Positions 23,730 to 31,068 of a stretch of 49,134 bases of DNA are shown piece after piece. The stretch spans positions 1-49,134 of IMG/VR virus record IMGVR_UViG_3300021085_002896, one strand, 5' to 3'. The notes under the pieces were generated by a model. The model saw nothing but the letters and a program-made list of their open reading frames with translations. It made no database searches and was not told where the DNA came from. The DNA is from a virus. The position numbers were made by a program, and so were the translations under genes. Position 1 is the stretch's first letter. Every line of letters begins with the position of its first letter.

Positions 23730-25355
23730 ATGATGAAACGTATATTCATCGCATTGCTCATATTTCATGGGTTCTTGACCTATGGCCAATGCGATCTTGC
23801 TATTACAGACTTTAACTTTACAACAGGGGATCTTGCTATAGAAGTTATTAACTCAGAAAACTGCGGTTGTAACGACCTTACCGATATTGAAACTACATGT
23901 AATGCGTCGGGTAGTAGTTCTATTCAAAATAATGAGACTGTAAGCCATATTGTTTTAGGATTACACTCACCCGGGTATGATTACAACTGGGGATGTACTT
24001 CTGCAAATAACCATCCAGGATGGACTTTTAAAAATAAAAGTTTTTTTGGTAATTCTGTTCTAGAAACAGGAGACACATGGAATACTAATATCTATGATTT
24101 TTGGGATATTAATAACAATTGCTGGGCAGATATTTTATCCAATGAAGAAATGTGCGTAGAATTAGTAATTTGGCAAATTAATCTATCTCAAACTTCTTTA
24201 GTTGAAGATGGAGGATGGGCAGTTAATCCAAACACGGGAAATCAAACTCAAAATTATCCAGATTTTAATATTTTAGATAATAGTGTAGCACAGTGTCCAC
24301 CTCCACTCGGGCCAGATGCTATTGTAAATAATATTCAAATTCAAACAGGATGTATTGGAGATCTTCCAGTTTATAATGTACAATATACCGTTGTTAATAT
24401 TGGTGAAGAACCTATTACCGATTACTGTATTGAATTATGGAATGAAGATTATTATCAATGCTTTGACAGTGATTTATTTGGTAATTATGAAATTCCGCCA
24501 GGTGAGGGTCAATTATTTACTACTCAATTTTTTGAATTTACTGGCGTTCCGGGTGGATTTTTTGTAGTTTCAGTAGATAATGTTAATGATGAAATTATCA
24601 CTGGCAATAATAACACAACTGTCTATTATCCTGATGAATGGGAAACCTGTCCAGATGTATGTGAACCAGATACTGTTGAAGTTCTAACGTATATTTACCA
24701 GATAGATTCTATTTTCACCACCATATATGAAACAGATACTCTTTTTGTTGAATTACCTAATGATACTATTATTGAATATGTAGACAATTTTATTACTGAT
24801 ACTCTTTATGTAGAAACCATTGACACAGTATACGTTGATGTTGAAGTTTTCGTTGAGGTTTTTATCACCGATACTATTACTGAAATTGAGTACATTACAG
24901 AATATGTTACTGACACTCTTTTTATTACAACTGTCGATACAGTTGAAGTTATTGTATATGAATTCTTAACAGATACGGTTTATGAGTATATTTCTATTGA
25001 TTGTGAAACTGGATTAGAATGTATTGATGATCCTGGATTAACTTGCCCAGATTGGACTTCAGTTTATCTTCCAAATACATTTACACCAAATAATGATGGT
25101 TTAAATGATACATGGCAAATGGTTTATGATTTAGAATGTTGGGTCGATGTAGAATTTAAAATATTTAATAGATGGGGTGACATGATCTATTCAGGTATGG
25201 GTGATTATTACGATTCATATCCTTATTGGGATGGAAGTGTAAATGGTGGTAATCACTATGCATCTGATGGCGTTTACACATATACGTTCTACGCAAGAAA
25301 ATTAAACTCAACCGAAATCTTTCAAAGACACGGACATATAACAATATTTAGATAA
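23730..25355 (+). CDS. Secreted protein with C-terminal type IX sorting domain (CHU_C/gliding-associated)
   Basis: 541 residues. An N-terminal signal peptide (KRIFIALLIFHGFLTYGQ, cleavage before CDL) is followed by Cys-rich β domains and a CARDB-like segment (~residues 190-300). Residues ~310-430 are a low-complexity stretch of repeated TDTL/DTVY units rich in Thr, Asp, Val and Ile. The C-terminal ~95 residues (YLPNTFTPNNDGLNDTW, FKIFNRWGDMIY, DGVYTYTFYARK) are the CHU_C gliding-motility-associated domain, a type B sorting signal for type IX secretion. Most likely exported by the host and anchored or released at its surface. Confidence 0.85.
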   Translation: MMKRIFIALLIFHGFLTYGQCDLAITDFNFTTGDLAIEVINSENCGCNDLTDIETTCNASGSSSIQNNETVSHIVLGLHSPGYDYNWGCTSANNHPGWTFKNKSFFGNSVLETGDTWNTNIYDFWDINNNCWADILSNEEMCVELVIWQINLSQTSLVEDGGWAVNPNTGNQTQNYPDFNILDNSVAQCPPPLGPDAIVNNIQIQTGCIGDLPVYNVQYTVVNIGEEPITDYCIELWNEDYYQCFDSDLFGNYEIPPGEGQLFTTQFFEFTGVPGGFFVVSVDNVNDEIITGNNNTTVYYPDEWETCPDVCEPDTVEVLTYIYQIDSIFTTIYETDTLFVELPNDTIIEYVDNFITDTLYVETIDTVYVDVEVFVEVFITDTITEIEYITEYVTDTLFITTVDTVEVIVYEFLTDTVYEYISIDCETGLECIDDPGLTCPDWTSVYLPNTFTPNNDGLNDTWQMVYDLECWVDVEFKIFNRWGDMIYSGMGDYYDSYPYWDGSVNGGNHYASDGVYTYTFYARKLNSTEIFQRHGHITIFR

Positions 25356-25356
25356 C

Positions 25357-25722
25357 ATGAAATCATTACTTATTTCCTTATTATTTCTTTTACCATTTTA
25401 CACAGTAGCACAATGCAATCAACATGTTTTTTCCTCAGTCGGAGCTGAGAAATGGACTAACTTCCAATATCAAGACTGCGATGGATGGAATCATTACTTT
25501 GGTCTTCCCGCTGGAGGATATACTATAATCTTTTGTGCAGATATTGGCACCGCTTTTGTTTTAAATGGGGATGGATTTGTATTTCCTTTGGCGAATGAAC
25601 ACCCCAATTACGCTTCCTGTATTCAACCAGAAACTGAATGTGAAGGTGATTTTGATGGAGATGGAATAGTAGGAGCAGAGGATCTTCTTACCTTTTTATC
25701 AAACTACGGTATGTGTGAATAA
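25357..25722 (+). CDS. Small secreted protein with dockerin-like Ca-binding C-terminus
   Basis: 121 residues. Signal peptide KSLLISLLFLLPFYTVAQ, mature N-terminus CNQHVF. The C-terminus DFDGDGIVGAEDLLTFLSNY has the D-x-D-x-D-G pattern of one dockerin/EF-hand-like loop, often found in flavobacterial exported proteins. Begins 1 nt after the larger secreted protein, so the two are likely co-expressed and may act together outside the cell. Confidence 0.75.
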   Translation: MKSLLISLLFLLPFYTVAQCNQHVFSSVGAEKWTNFQYQDCDGWNHYFGLPAGGYTIIFCADIGTAFVLNGDGFVFPLANEHPNYASCIQPETECEGDFDGDGIVGAEDLLTFLSNYGMCE

Positions 25723-25734
25723 ATTTCATTTTTT

Positions 25735-25799
25735 TTGAAAATAAACAGCTAAAAGTTTTTTTATCTCAGAATTTTTGCTTATATTAGTATAGTAATAAT
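25735..25799 (+). promoter_or_regulatory. Class 1 conserved promoter element, copy 5
   Basis: TTGAAAATAAACAGCTAAAA, GTTTTTTTATCTCAG, AATTTTTGCTTATATTAG, TATAGTAATAAT; 18 nt before the ATG at 25818. Confidence 0.77.
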
Positions 25800-25817
25800 T
25801 AATAAAAGAAACAAACC

Positions 25818-26105
25818 ATGTACAAAGAACTTTCAAGCAGAAACAAAACATTACTTTTAAACGGAGCAAAAACAACAGGATCCTTTACGGAAGGATATTC
25901 CTACATCGAAGAAAGCCTATATAGTGACGAAGCTAGTGAGCTTTATTCTTTTTGCGAATGGATCGACAATATTATTGGAGGTGCAGGCCCTGCAAACATT
26001 GAAACTCTATGGTTAGGATTTAAATATCCCGAAGTAGATGCATTTTCTGAATCTTGTGTCTATATAAAAAAGCAGATGGACAGAATTAAAGCATACTCTA
26101 TATAA
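25818..26105 (+). CDS. Hypothetical protein
   Basis: 95 residues, cytoplasmic, acidic (YIEESLYSDEASELYSF). First gene behind class 1 copy 5; stop overlaps the next ATG (ATAATG). Not recognised. Confidence 0.7.
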   Translation: MYKELSSRNKTLLLNGAKTTGSFTEGYSYIEESLYSDEASELYSFCEWIDNIIGGAGPANIETLWLGFKYPEVDAFSESCVYIKKQMDRIKAYSI

Positions 26106-26464
26106 TGAAAACATATAAAATTCAAAGACAACCTCCATTCCGAGATTTTGCGATAGTTAAAACCTTAAGTGGAACTTATGTGTGCCCTGGATGGCATCCC
26201 GTTGAACCTGGAACTACACGAGAGCAGATAATCTTAGTAGAACCTGAAGACGCTCCAGTTATTAACAAACCTGTTAAAAAGTTAGTCACAAATCAAGTGA
26301 AACAAACTAAAACTTTCAAAGTATTATCTAGTAACGGTAAGTCATATTACAATGTTCAATTTAATGGTAAAGATTGGAGTTGTGATTGTCCCGCAAGTAA
26401 TTTCTTTCGAGGTCCTTGTAAACACATTAAGGCAAAGAAAGAAGAATTAATAATTTCTAAATAA
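26105..26464 (+). CDS. SWIM-type zinc finger protein
   Basis: 119 residues. The C-terminal ~50 residues carry WSCDCPASNFFRGPCKHIK, matching the SWIM motif C-x-C-x(n)-C-x-H. SWIM domains bind nucleic acid or proteins. The N-terminal half (FRDFAIVKTLSGTYVCPGWH) looks like a small β domain. Starts by 1-nt overlap with the preceding gene. Confidence 0.78.
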   Translation: MKTYKIQRQPPFRDFAIVKTLSGTYVCPGWHPVEPGTTREQIILVEPEDAPVINKPVKKLVTNQVKQTKTFKVLSSNGKSYYNVQFNGKDWSCDCPASNFFRGPCKHIKAKKEELIISK

Positions 26465-26469
26465 TTTAT

Positions 26470-26649
26470 ATGAAAAAAGTTTTAAGTATTTTAAAAAGCA
26501 TTGTAAGAGGATTGTCAAACCAATATTTCAGATTAATGGGATTTTTATGGATTTTTGCATCTTTTGCCTATATTGGAGACCCTGAATTCTGGACAGTTTT
26601 AGGGTTTGGGACTGTATTTACAGGTATTCAAAGTATTATTGAAAAATAG
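26470..26649 (+). CDS. Small membrane protein, 59 aa
   Basis: ATG at 26470, TAG at 26647. Basic N-terminus (KKVLSILKSIVRG), then two hydrophobic segments (RLMGFLWIFASFAYI, FWTVLGFGTVFTGI). Last gene of the class 1 copy 5 unit. Unknown. Confidence 0.6.
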   Translation: MKKVLSILKSIVRGLSNQYFRLMGFLWIFASFAYIGDPEFWTVLGFGTVFTGIQSIIEK

Positions 26650-26736
26650 TAAGATAATAATCAATAAATGGTAATTATCCAAGAGTAAAACAGATAAATA
26701 CTCTATAACAATTTTAAAAAAATCATAATTTTTAAT

Positions 26737-27264
26737 ATGGCATTACAAATAGGTGGGCAAATTAGCCTTTCAAATATTACCGCAGAAATGGGACAAATTA
26801 ATTCAAACGTTAGTTTGGGTGGTTTATCAACTCATTCAACTCTAAATGATCAGAGTCCAAGTAAACCGAATGAATCACAGCCACATGCTATGTCTGAGTT
26901 CTTTGCTTATGACCATTCCTACTCAAGTCTTAAAAATCTTATGGGAAGTTCAGAAGTTTCCACACGTGTTAAATGGTTTGATGTATGTTTAGAAGATATG
27001 AAATTCTTCTACTTCCATAATGGAACCGGTAAATTACCGTTAGTTGGAAATTATATTTACACAAATCAAGATGGGTCGTTGACCGGGACTGCTCACATTA
27101 AAATACAAGGTGCTGAAGATTTCGATAAAGCAGAAACTGTTATAGCAACAGTTTCAGGTGGAAGAGTTACATCGATTAATTCATGTGAAGGTATTGGAGA
27201 AGGACCGAACGAGCCAGGTTTGGATCCAGGACCAAGTGAACCAGAAGATCCATTCGGAAGATAG
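26737..27264 (+). CDS. Probable virion surface protein
   Basis: 175 residues. The N-terminus (IGGQISLSNITAEMGQINS, then SLGGLSTHSTLN and HAMSEFFAYDH) has the pattern of short structural/adhesin proteins common in flavobacterial phages, in which small S-L-x-x-L-S and SEF-Y-DH motifs recur. C-terminus is Pro/Gly/Glu-rich. No signal peptide. Followed by a strong terminator. Structural role inferred. Confidence 0.55.
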   Translation: MALQIGGQISLSNITAEMGQINSNVSLGGLSTHSTLNDQSPSKPNESQPHAMSEFFAYDHSYSSLKNLMGSSEVSTRVKWFDVCLEDMKFFYFHNGTGKLPLVGNYIYTNQDGSLTGTAHIKIQGAEDFDKAETVIATVSGGRVTSINSCEGIGEGPNEPGLDPGPSEPEDPFGR

Positions 27265-27297
27265 GACAAATAATATAGCTATTATTTAACATTAAAG

Positions 27298-27327
27298 AAA
27301 GTGAGATTTATTCTCACTTTTTTTTTG
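27298..27327 (+). terminator. Intrinsic terminator
   Basis: AAAGTGAG (27298-27305) / CTCACTTT (27313-27320), 7-nt loop, followed by a T run. Separates the virion gene from the tRNA unit. Confidence 0.9.
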
Positions 27328-27335
27328 CTAAACAG

Positions 27336-27364
27336 TGAAACAAACACACCCTCCCTGATATAAA
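27336..27364 (+). promoter_or_regulatory. Class 2 promoter TGAAAC-N17-TATAAA
   Basis: TGAAAC 27336-27341, 17 nt, TATAAA 27359-27364; probable promoter of the tRNA array, directly after a terminator. Confidence 0.7.
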
Positions 27365-27373
27365 TACAGTAAC

Positions 27374-27475
27374 ATGAACAAATTGAAAATCAAATTGAAA
27401 ATGTGGATTATAGAAAAAACTATTCCAATTTGGTTTAGAGGTTTAAAGAAGCCTCGTTTGTGGAACGTTCTTTGA
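27374..27475 (+). CDS. Possible 33-aa leader peptide
   Basis: ATG at 27374, TGA at 27473. Basic and amphipathic (KLKIKLKMWIIEKTIPIWF). It ends within a boxA-like element (ACGTTCTTTGAA, 27467-27478). May be a small peptide or only untranslated leader of the tRNA transcript. Confidence 0.35.
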   Translation: MNKLKIKLKMWIIEKTIPIWFRGLKKPRLWNVL

Positions 27476-27478
27476 ATT
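27467..27478 (+). promoter_or_regulatory. boxA-like antitermination element
   Basis: ACGTTCTTTGAA, 20 nt before tRNA-Leu, in the leader of a stable-RNA transcript. Similar to boxA of bacterial rRNA leaders (GYTCTTTRANA). Confidence 0.5.
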
Positions 27479-27498
27479 ATAGGTTGTAAGTACTAAAT

Positions 27499-27584
27499 GC
27501 TCGAGTGGTGGAATTGGTAGACACGATGGACTTAAAATCCATTGAGCAGTAATGTTCGTGCGGGTTCAAGTCCCGCCTCGAGTA
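27499..27584 (+). tRNA. tRNA-Leu(UAA)
   Basis: Acceptor GCTCGAG/CTCGAGT, anticodon loop CTTAAAA (TAA), long variable arm, T-arm GCGGGTTCAAGTCCCGC. CCA not encoded. Confidence 0.95.
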
Positions 27585-27590
27585 CAACAT

Positions 27591-27704
27591 AGAAAAGCAA
27601 GAGATAAAGGTAAACTCCATATACACTATGGTCCGGCCGAAACAGCGTATCGAATTCTAACAAGGAGACTGACGAGTCTCGCGCTTAAGGGTAGCTTCTT
27701 TTCT
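27591..27704 (+). ncRNA. Structured RNA within tRNA array
   Basis: No convincing ORF. Outer arms AGAAAAG (27591-27597) / CTTTTCT (27698-27704), hairpin CCATA/TATGG around 27617-27631, hairpin GAGACT (27665-27670) / AGTCTC (27675-27680) with loop GACG, and AGCG (27644-27647) / CGCT (27682-27685). Placed between tRNA-Leu and tRNA-Arg like the stable RNAs C and D of the T4 tRNA cluster. Confidence 0.55.
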
Positions 27705-27738
27705 TTATAATTCACAAATCAAATTAAACTTAACGAAT

Positions 27739-27812
27739 GGACCAGTAGCTCAGCTGGATAGAGCATCTGCCTTCTAAGCAGACGGTCACAGGTTCGAATC
27801 CTGTCTGGTTCA
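27739..27812 (+). tRNA. tRNA-Arg(UCU)
   Basis: Acceptor GGACCAG/CTGGTTC, anticodon loop CTTCTAA (TCT), T-arm ACAGGTTCGAATCCTGT. Reads AGA, a codon used heavily here. Confidence 0.95.
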
Positions 27813-27816
27813 CTAT

Positions 27817-27890
27817 GGACTTTTAGCTCAGTTGGTCAGAGCACCGCACTCATAATGCGTAGGTCGTAGGTTCGAGCCCTACAAGGTCCA
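27817..27890 (+). tRNA. tRNA-Met(CAU), elongator type
   Basis: Acceptor GGACTTT/AAGGTCC, anticodon loop CTCATAA. The anticodon arm resembles bacterial elongator tRNA-Met; an Ile2 (lysidine) identity cannot be fully excluded. Confidence 0.9.
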
Positions 27891-27894
27891 CTTA

Positions 27895-27967
27895 GATCTC
27901 TTAGCTCAGTTGGTAGAGCATCACACTTTTAATGTGAGGGTCCAGGGTTCGAGCCCCTGAGGGATCA
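27895..27967 (+). tRNA. tRNA-Lys(UUU)
   Basis: Acceptor GATCTCT/AGGGATC, anticodon loop CTTTTAA (TTT), T-arm CAGGGTTCGAGCCCCTG. Confidence 0.95.
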
Positions 27968-27976
27968 CGAATATAT

Positions 27977-28050
27977 ACTCTTGTAGCTCAATCGGTTAGA
28001 GCAGGATCCTTATACGATCAAGGTTGTGGGTTCAAATCCCGTCGAGAGTA
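27977..28050 (+). tRNA. tRNA-Ile(UAU)
   Basis: Acceptor ACTCTTG/CGAGAGT, 7-nt loop CTTATAC gives anticodon TAT, which reads AUA. Bacteria normally use CAU with lysidine for AUA. The top pair of the anticodon stem is mismatched (G-A). Confidence 0.85.
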
Positions 28051-28058
28051 CCTTTAAT

Positions 28059-28301
28059 ATGAAAGAATTTAACAAAGAAGAAATTAATAGAATAATAGAA
28101 ATGGCATGGGAAGACAGAACCCCGTTTAGTGCTATAGAATTCCAGTTCGGTATTAAAGAAAATGATGTTAGAAAAATAATGAGATCTAACATGAAAGAAT
28201 CTTCATTTAAGATGTGGAGAAAAAGGGTTAAGGGTAGAAAAACCAAACACACATATTCTCCTTCTGATTTTAGATTTAAATCAAGCAACCAAAAAAAGTA
28301 A
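28059..28301 (+). CDS. DUF2805/TIGR03643 family protein
   Basis: 80 residues from the ATG at 28059. INRIIEMAWEDRTPFSAIEF, GIKENDVRKIMRSNMK and SSFKMWRKRVKGRKTKH match the TIGR03643/DUF2805 family, with a helix-turn-helix-like N-terminus. A small chromosomal-type protein of unknown function, known from bacteria. Immediately after the tRNA array and probably transcribed with it. Confidence 0.88.
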   Translation: MKEFNKEEINRIIEMAWEDRTPFSAIEFQFGIKENDVRKIMRSNMKESSFKMWRKRVKGRKTKHTYSPSDFRFKSSNQKK

Positions 28302-28308
28302 ATCTAAA

Positions 28309-28662
28309 ATGGACAAGAAAGAAATAATAAAAATGTGGAATCAGTTTAGAAGGTGGTTTATTTCTAAAGTCTTAAAAAAGAAAATAACATTTACTAGTGA
28401 CGATTGGACGGGAACAGTATATGTTACTTTAGTACCTGGTGGCGGAACTAAAATGACATATACTAGAGGAAATAATGCACTACCAGAAGGAATTAGAAAT
28501 AGAGCATTTGTTTTTTGTCATTCTGAGACAGCATCACATATTCCTGAAGGATATTGTAAATTCCTATATACAATAGAAGTTCCAGAGGGATGGACAAACT
28601 CAGGTCAGCAGTATACCATTACTAAATACGTAAAACCTACTGATCTAAGAAGAGGTAGATAG
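28309..28662 (+). CDS. Hypothetical protein
   Basis: 117 residues. A basic helical N-terminus (KEIIKMWNQFRRWFISKVLK) precedes a β-rich domain (FTSDDWTGTVYVTLVPGGG). Cytoplasmic; follows DUF2805 by 7 nt. Not recognised. Confidence 0.7.
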   Translation: MDKKEIIKMWNQFRRWFISKVLKKKITFTSDDWTGTVYVTLVPGGGTKMTYTRGNNALPEGIRNRAFVFCHSETASHIPEGYCKFLYTIEVPEGWTNSGQQYTITKYVKPTDLRRGR

Positions 28663-28663
28663 T

Positions 28664-28692
28664 TTAAACATTTTCTAAATTCTATGTATAAA
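28664..28692 (+). promoter_or_regulatory. Class 2-like promoter TTAAAC-N17-TATAAA
   Basis: TTAAAC 28664-28669, 17 nt, TATAAA 28687-28692. The ATG at 28697 is 4 nt further, so the true start may be the in-frame ATG at 28715. Confidence 0.5.
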
Positions 28693-28696
28693 TACC

Positions 28697-28921
28697 ATGA
28701 CAGGAACAGAATACATGGATTTATCCATAGAAAATACATTTAACGTACTAACAGGAGCTCAAACCTTCGAAGAAATATTACAAAACGCAACAGAACCACC
28801 TATATTTTTTATAGAACCAGGTGAAGGCCTAGATAATGACCAAATAGACGTAATGATAGAACATTATGAATATTTTGAACAGTATGAGAAGTGTAGCCTT
28901 TTACTTAAAATGAAATCTTAA
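28697..28921 (+). CDS. Small acidic hypothetical protein
   Basis: 74 residues (68 if starting at 28715: MDLSIENTFNVLTG). Strongly acidic, with PPIFFIEPGEGLDNDQIDVM followed by HYEYFEQYEKC. Such small acidic helical proteins often inhibit host enzymes; that is only a possibility here. Confidence 0.6.
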   Translation: MTGTEYMDLSIENTFNVLTGAQTFEEILQNATEPPIFFIEPGEGLDNDQIDVMIEHYEYFEQYEKCSLLLKMKS

Positions 28922-29029
28922 TAATATATCATTCTACTATTTTACGTAAAATGACTCTTACGAGTCTATTTATGAATATATAAGTTATATGAATGCACAA
29001 CGTGTTCATTCTTAAAAATAGTGAAAGTC
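28922..29029 (+). other. Leader region with small hairpins
   Basis: Gene-free. Contains GACTC/GAGTC (28953-28966), a TATATAAG at 28977-28984, and GAATG/CATTC (28990-29010) before the holin candidate. Confidence 0.35.
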
Positions 29030-29308
29030 ATGAAAAAACTTATAAGTTGGATTAGCCAAATCTTACGAGATGAAAGAGGCAATCCATCATCAAAAAGAGT
29101 TGTTGGTGTACTCGCTGGTCTTAGTTTATGTGTTACATTAATAATGAACCAATTTACTGATATAGCAATAGCGCCCTCAGACACACTAGTTAATGCAGTT
29201 GCTGCCCTTGCTTTCGGAGCCTTGGGTTTATCTTCAGCTGATAAGATTTGGGGTAAACTCCAAGGAAAAGAAGAAGCTAAAGAAGAAGCTAAAGAGGAAG
29301 AACTTTAA
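29030..29308 (+). CDS. Holin-like small membrane protein
   Basis: 92 residues from the ATG at 29030. ISWISQILRDERGNPSSKRV is an amphipathic N-terminus, then two hydrophobic helices (VVGVLAGLSLCVTLIMNQF and AVAALAFGALGLSSADKIW) and an acidic repeat EEAKEEAKEEE. This pattern is frequent in Bacteroidetes prophages as a putative holin. The endolysin lies far away at 46759. Followed by a strong terminator. Confidence 0.6.
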   Translation: MKKLISWISQILRDERGNPSSKRVVGVLAGLSLCVTLIMNQFTDIAIAPSDTLVNAVAALAFGALGLSSADKIWGKLQGKEEAKEEAKEEEL

Positions 29309-29341
29309 GAAAGAAGCGTAAGCGATTAGCATAATCTAAAT

Positions 29342-29368
29342 AAAAGGACAGAGAAATCTGTCCTTTTT
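29342..29368 (+). terminator. Intrinsic terminator
   Basis: AAAAGGACAG (29342-29351) / CTGTCCTTTTT (29358-29368). Confidence 0.9.
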
Positions 29369-29402
29369 ACGTTATATTCATTAAGATATAATTAATCGTA
29401 TA

Positions 29403-29431
29403 TGAAACATTTATATCCCGATGAATATAAT
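29403..29431 (+). promoter_or_regulatory. Class 2 promoter TGAAAC-N17-TATAAT
   Basis: TGAAAC 29403-29408, 17 nt, TATAAT 29426-29431, 19 nt before the phosphomannomutase ATG. Preceded by a terminator. Confidence 0.72.
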
Positions 29432-29450
29432 TAGTAATTAAATTAGTAAA

Positions 29451-30242
29451 ATGATAGCACATGTATTCGACGTAGATGGGACACTAACCCCCAGCAGACT
29501 TTCAATAGATCCTAATTTTAAAAAATACTTTTTAAAATGGATGAAAGATAAAACTGTAATATTCGTAACAGGATCAGATAAAGATAAAACAATTGAGCAA
29601 ATAGGATTAGATGTATGGAATGAAGCAACAGCATGCATGCAATCATGTGGAAATCATATCTTTGTTAAAGGAAAAGAGGTTTCTAGAAATTCTTGGAAGG
29701 CTGATGAAGGACTAATTGCTTTGTTAGAACAGTTCTTAGTAATTTCTAAATATAGAAAAAGGACCTCAAATCACATTGAACACAGAATAGGACTTTGTAA
29801 TTTTTCAGTAATTGGAAGAGATTGTTCCCAACGAGAAAGAGAAGACTACGCAGAATGGGATGATTTCAATAAGGAACGATTAGACATGGCACAACTTATC
29901 AATGAAAACTTTCCTGAATTAGAGGCCTCAGTGGGTGGTCAAATATCAATAGATATACATCCTAAAGGAGCAAACAAGAGTCAAGCTAAGAAATGGATCT
30001 TAGAAAATATAGGAGAAGATACGGTTATTAGATTTTATGGAGATAAAACAGAAAAAGGAGGAAATGATTATGATCTTGCTAACGTTTTAAAATTACCTCA
30101 CGAAGTATTTCAGGTTAAAGATTGGGAACATACTTATAGAATATTAAAAGACAATAAGAAAAGAGATAAATGGCTCGTAGACCAATACAATAGAAATAGA
30201 TCTTCAAAAGATCATATTAATAATATCAACGACATAAAATAA
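29451..30242 (+). CDS. Phosphomannomutase, eukaryotic (HAD) type
   Basis: 263 residues, the size of the PMM family. FDVDGTLTPSRLSID is the motif I (D8, D10), VFVTGSDK-type IFVTGSDKDKT motif II, RIGLCNFSVIGR the substrate-binding RxGxxxxSPxGR, and GGQISIDIHPKGANKSQA plus FYGDKTEKGGNDYDLA the late motifs. Converts mannose-6-P to mannose-1-P for GDP-mannose. Stop overlaps the next ATG. Confidence 0.92.
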   Translation: MIAHVFDVDGTLTPSRLSIDPNFKKYFLKWMKDKTVIFVTGSDKDKTIEQIGLDVWNEATACMQSCGNHIFVKGKEVSRNSWKADEGLIALLEQFLVISKYRKRTSNHIEHRIGLCNFSVIGRDCSQREREDYAEWDDFNKERLDMAQLINENFPELEASVGGQISIDIHPKGANKSQAKKWILENIGEDTVIRFYGDKTEKGGNDYDLANVLKLPHEVFQVKDWEHTYRILKDNKKRDKWLVDQYNRNRSSKDHINNINDIK

Positions 30243-30361
30243 TGGTTATAAAGATAATATTAGTTGCATTTATAATATCATGGGTTGGAATAATCTATTC
30301 AATAATAACCGCTCCTTTAGTTGATGAGAACGGTAATATCATTAAAGAAGAGGATAAATAG
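30242..30361 (+). CDS. Tiny membrane protein, 39 aa
   Basis: ATG overlaps the previous stop (TAATGG). A single transmembrane helix (IKIILVAFIISWVGIIYSII) and an acidic tail (NIIKEEDK). Stop is 3 nt before the oxygenase start. Confidence 0.55.
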   Translation: MVIKIILVAFIISWVGIIYSIITAPLVDENGNIIKEEDK

Positions 30362-30364
30362 AAT

Positions 30365-30958
30365 ATGAAAGCACATACTTTTAAAACCCCTGAAAATCAG
30401 GCTACTGATTTTTATTATTTCGACAATGGGTTTGATTCAGAAGAATTACACAGAATATCTAAAATGGTAGGAGAACTTCCGTTCTATAATGCTACTACGG
30501 CTTCTGGTGAAATAGACGCTAGAAAATCTAAATTAAAATGGATTCCACAAACTAAAGAATGGGATTGGCTTTATGAAAAGCTAATGACGTTTGCGGAAAT
30601 AGCAAATAATGAAATGTGGGGTTTTGATTTGATATCGGCACCAGAAAATATACAATATACGGAATATCATGGAACTAACATGGGTGAATATGGATGGCAT
30701 CAAGATATTGGGCCAAATGAATTATCTTCTAGGAAAGTTTCTATAACAGTTCAATTGTCAGATGATAACGAATATGAAGGTGGAGAATTATTATTTTGGA
30801 TGGGTGGAAATAGTCTTGAAAATAATAATTTAATAGCACCAAGAGGAAAAGGAACTGTTGTTTTATTTCCAAGCTATATGGTACATGCGGTTAAGCCGGT
30901 AACTAAAGGAATAAGAAAGTCATTTGTCCTATGGTTAGGAGGAGGACATTATAAATAA
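30365..30958 (+). CDS. 2-oxoglutarate/Fe(II)-dependent dioxygenase
   Basis: 197 residues of the prolyl 4-hydroxylase-like fold. GWHQD gives the Fe ligands H112 and D114, YMVHAV gives H174, and GIRKSFVLW gives R184 that binds 2-oxoglutarate. Catalyses oxidative hydroxylation or demethylation; substrate unknown. Such enzymes are common in marine phages. Confidence 0.9.
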   Translation: MKAHTFKTPENQATDFYYFDNGFDSEELHRISKMVGELPFYNATTASGEIDARKSKLKWIPQTKEWDWLYEKLMTFAEIANNEMWGFDLISAPENIQYTEYHGTNMGEYGWHQDIGPNELSSRKVSITVQLSDDNEYEGGELLFWMGGNSLENNNLIAPRGKGTVVLFPSYMVHAVKPVTKGIRKSFVLWLGGGHYK

Positions 30959-30962
30959 ACAG

Positions 30963-31067
30963 ATGGCAGACCCAGAAGAAGAATATGACGACATTGAAAA
31001 TACCGAATACGATAGTATATCAATAAACAAACCCAAGGAATATAACGATGATGATTATGACTACTAA
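30963..31067 (+). CDS. Tiny acidic ORF, 34 aa
   Basis: ATG at 30963, TAA at 31065. Extremely acidic and tyrosine-rich (DPEEEYDDIENTEYD). Close spacing on both sides is the main support. Confidence 0.4.
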   Translation: MADPEEEYDDIENTEYDSISINKPKEYNDDDYDY

Positions 31068-31068
31068 T

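Noticed and set aside
27635-27676. Hammerhead ribozyme motifs (GAAA near 27638 and CTGACGA near 27669)
   Set aside because: The sequence after CTGACGA does not pair with the sequence before GAAA, so stem II cannot form; CTGACGA is instead part of the GAGACT/AGTCTC hairpin.
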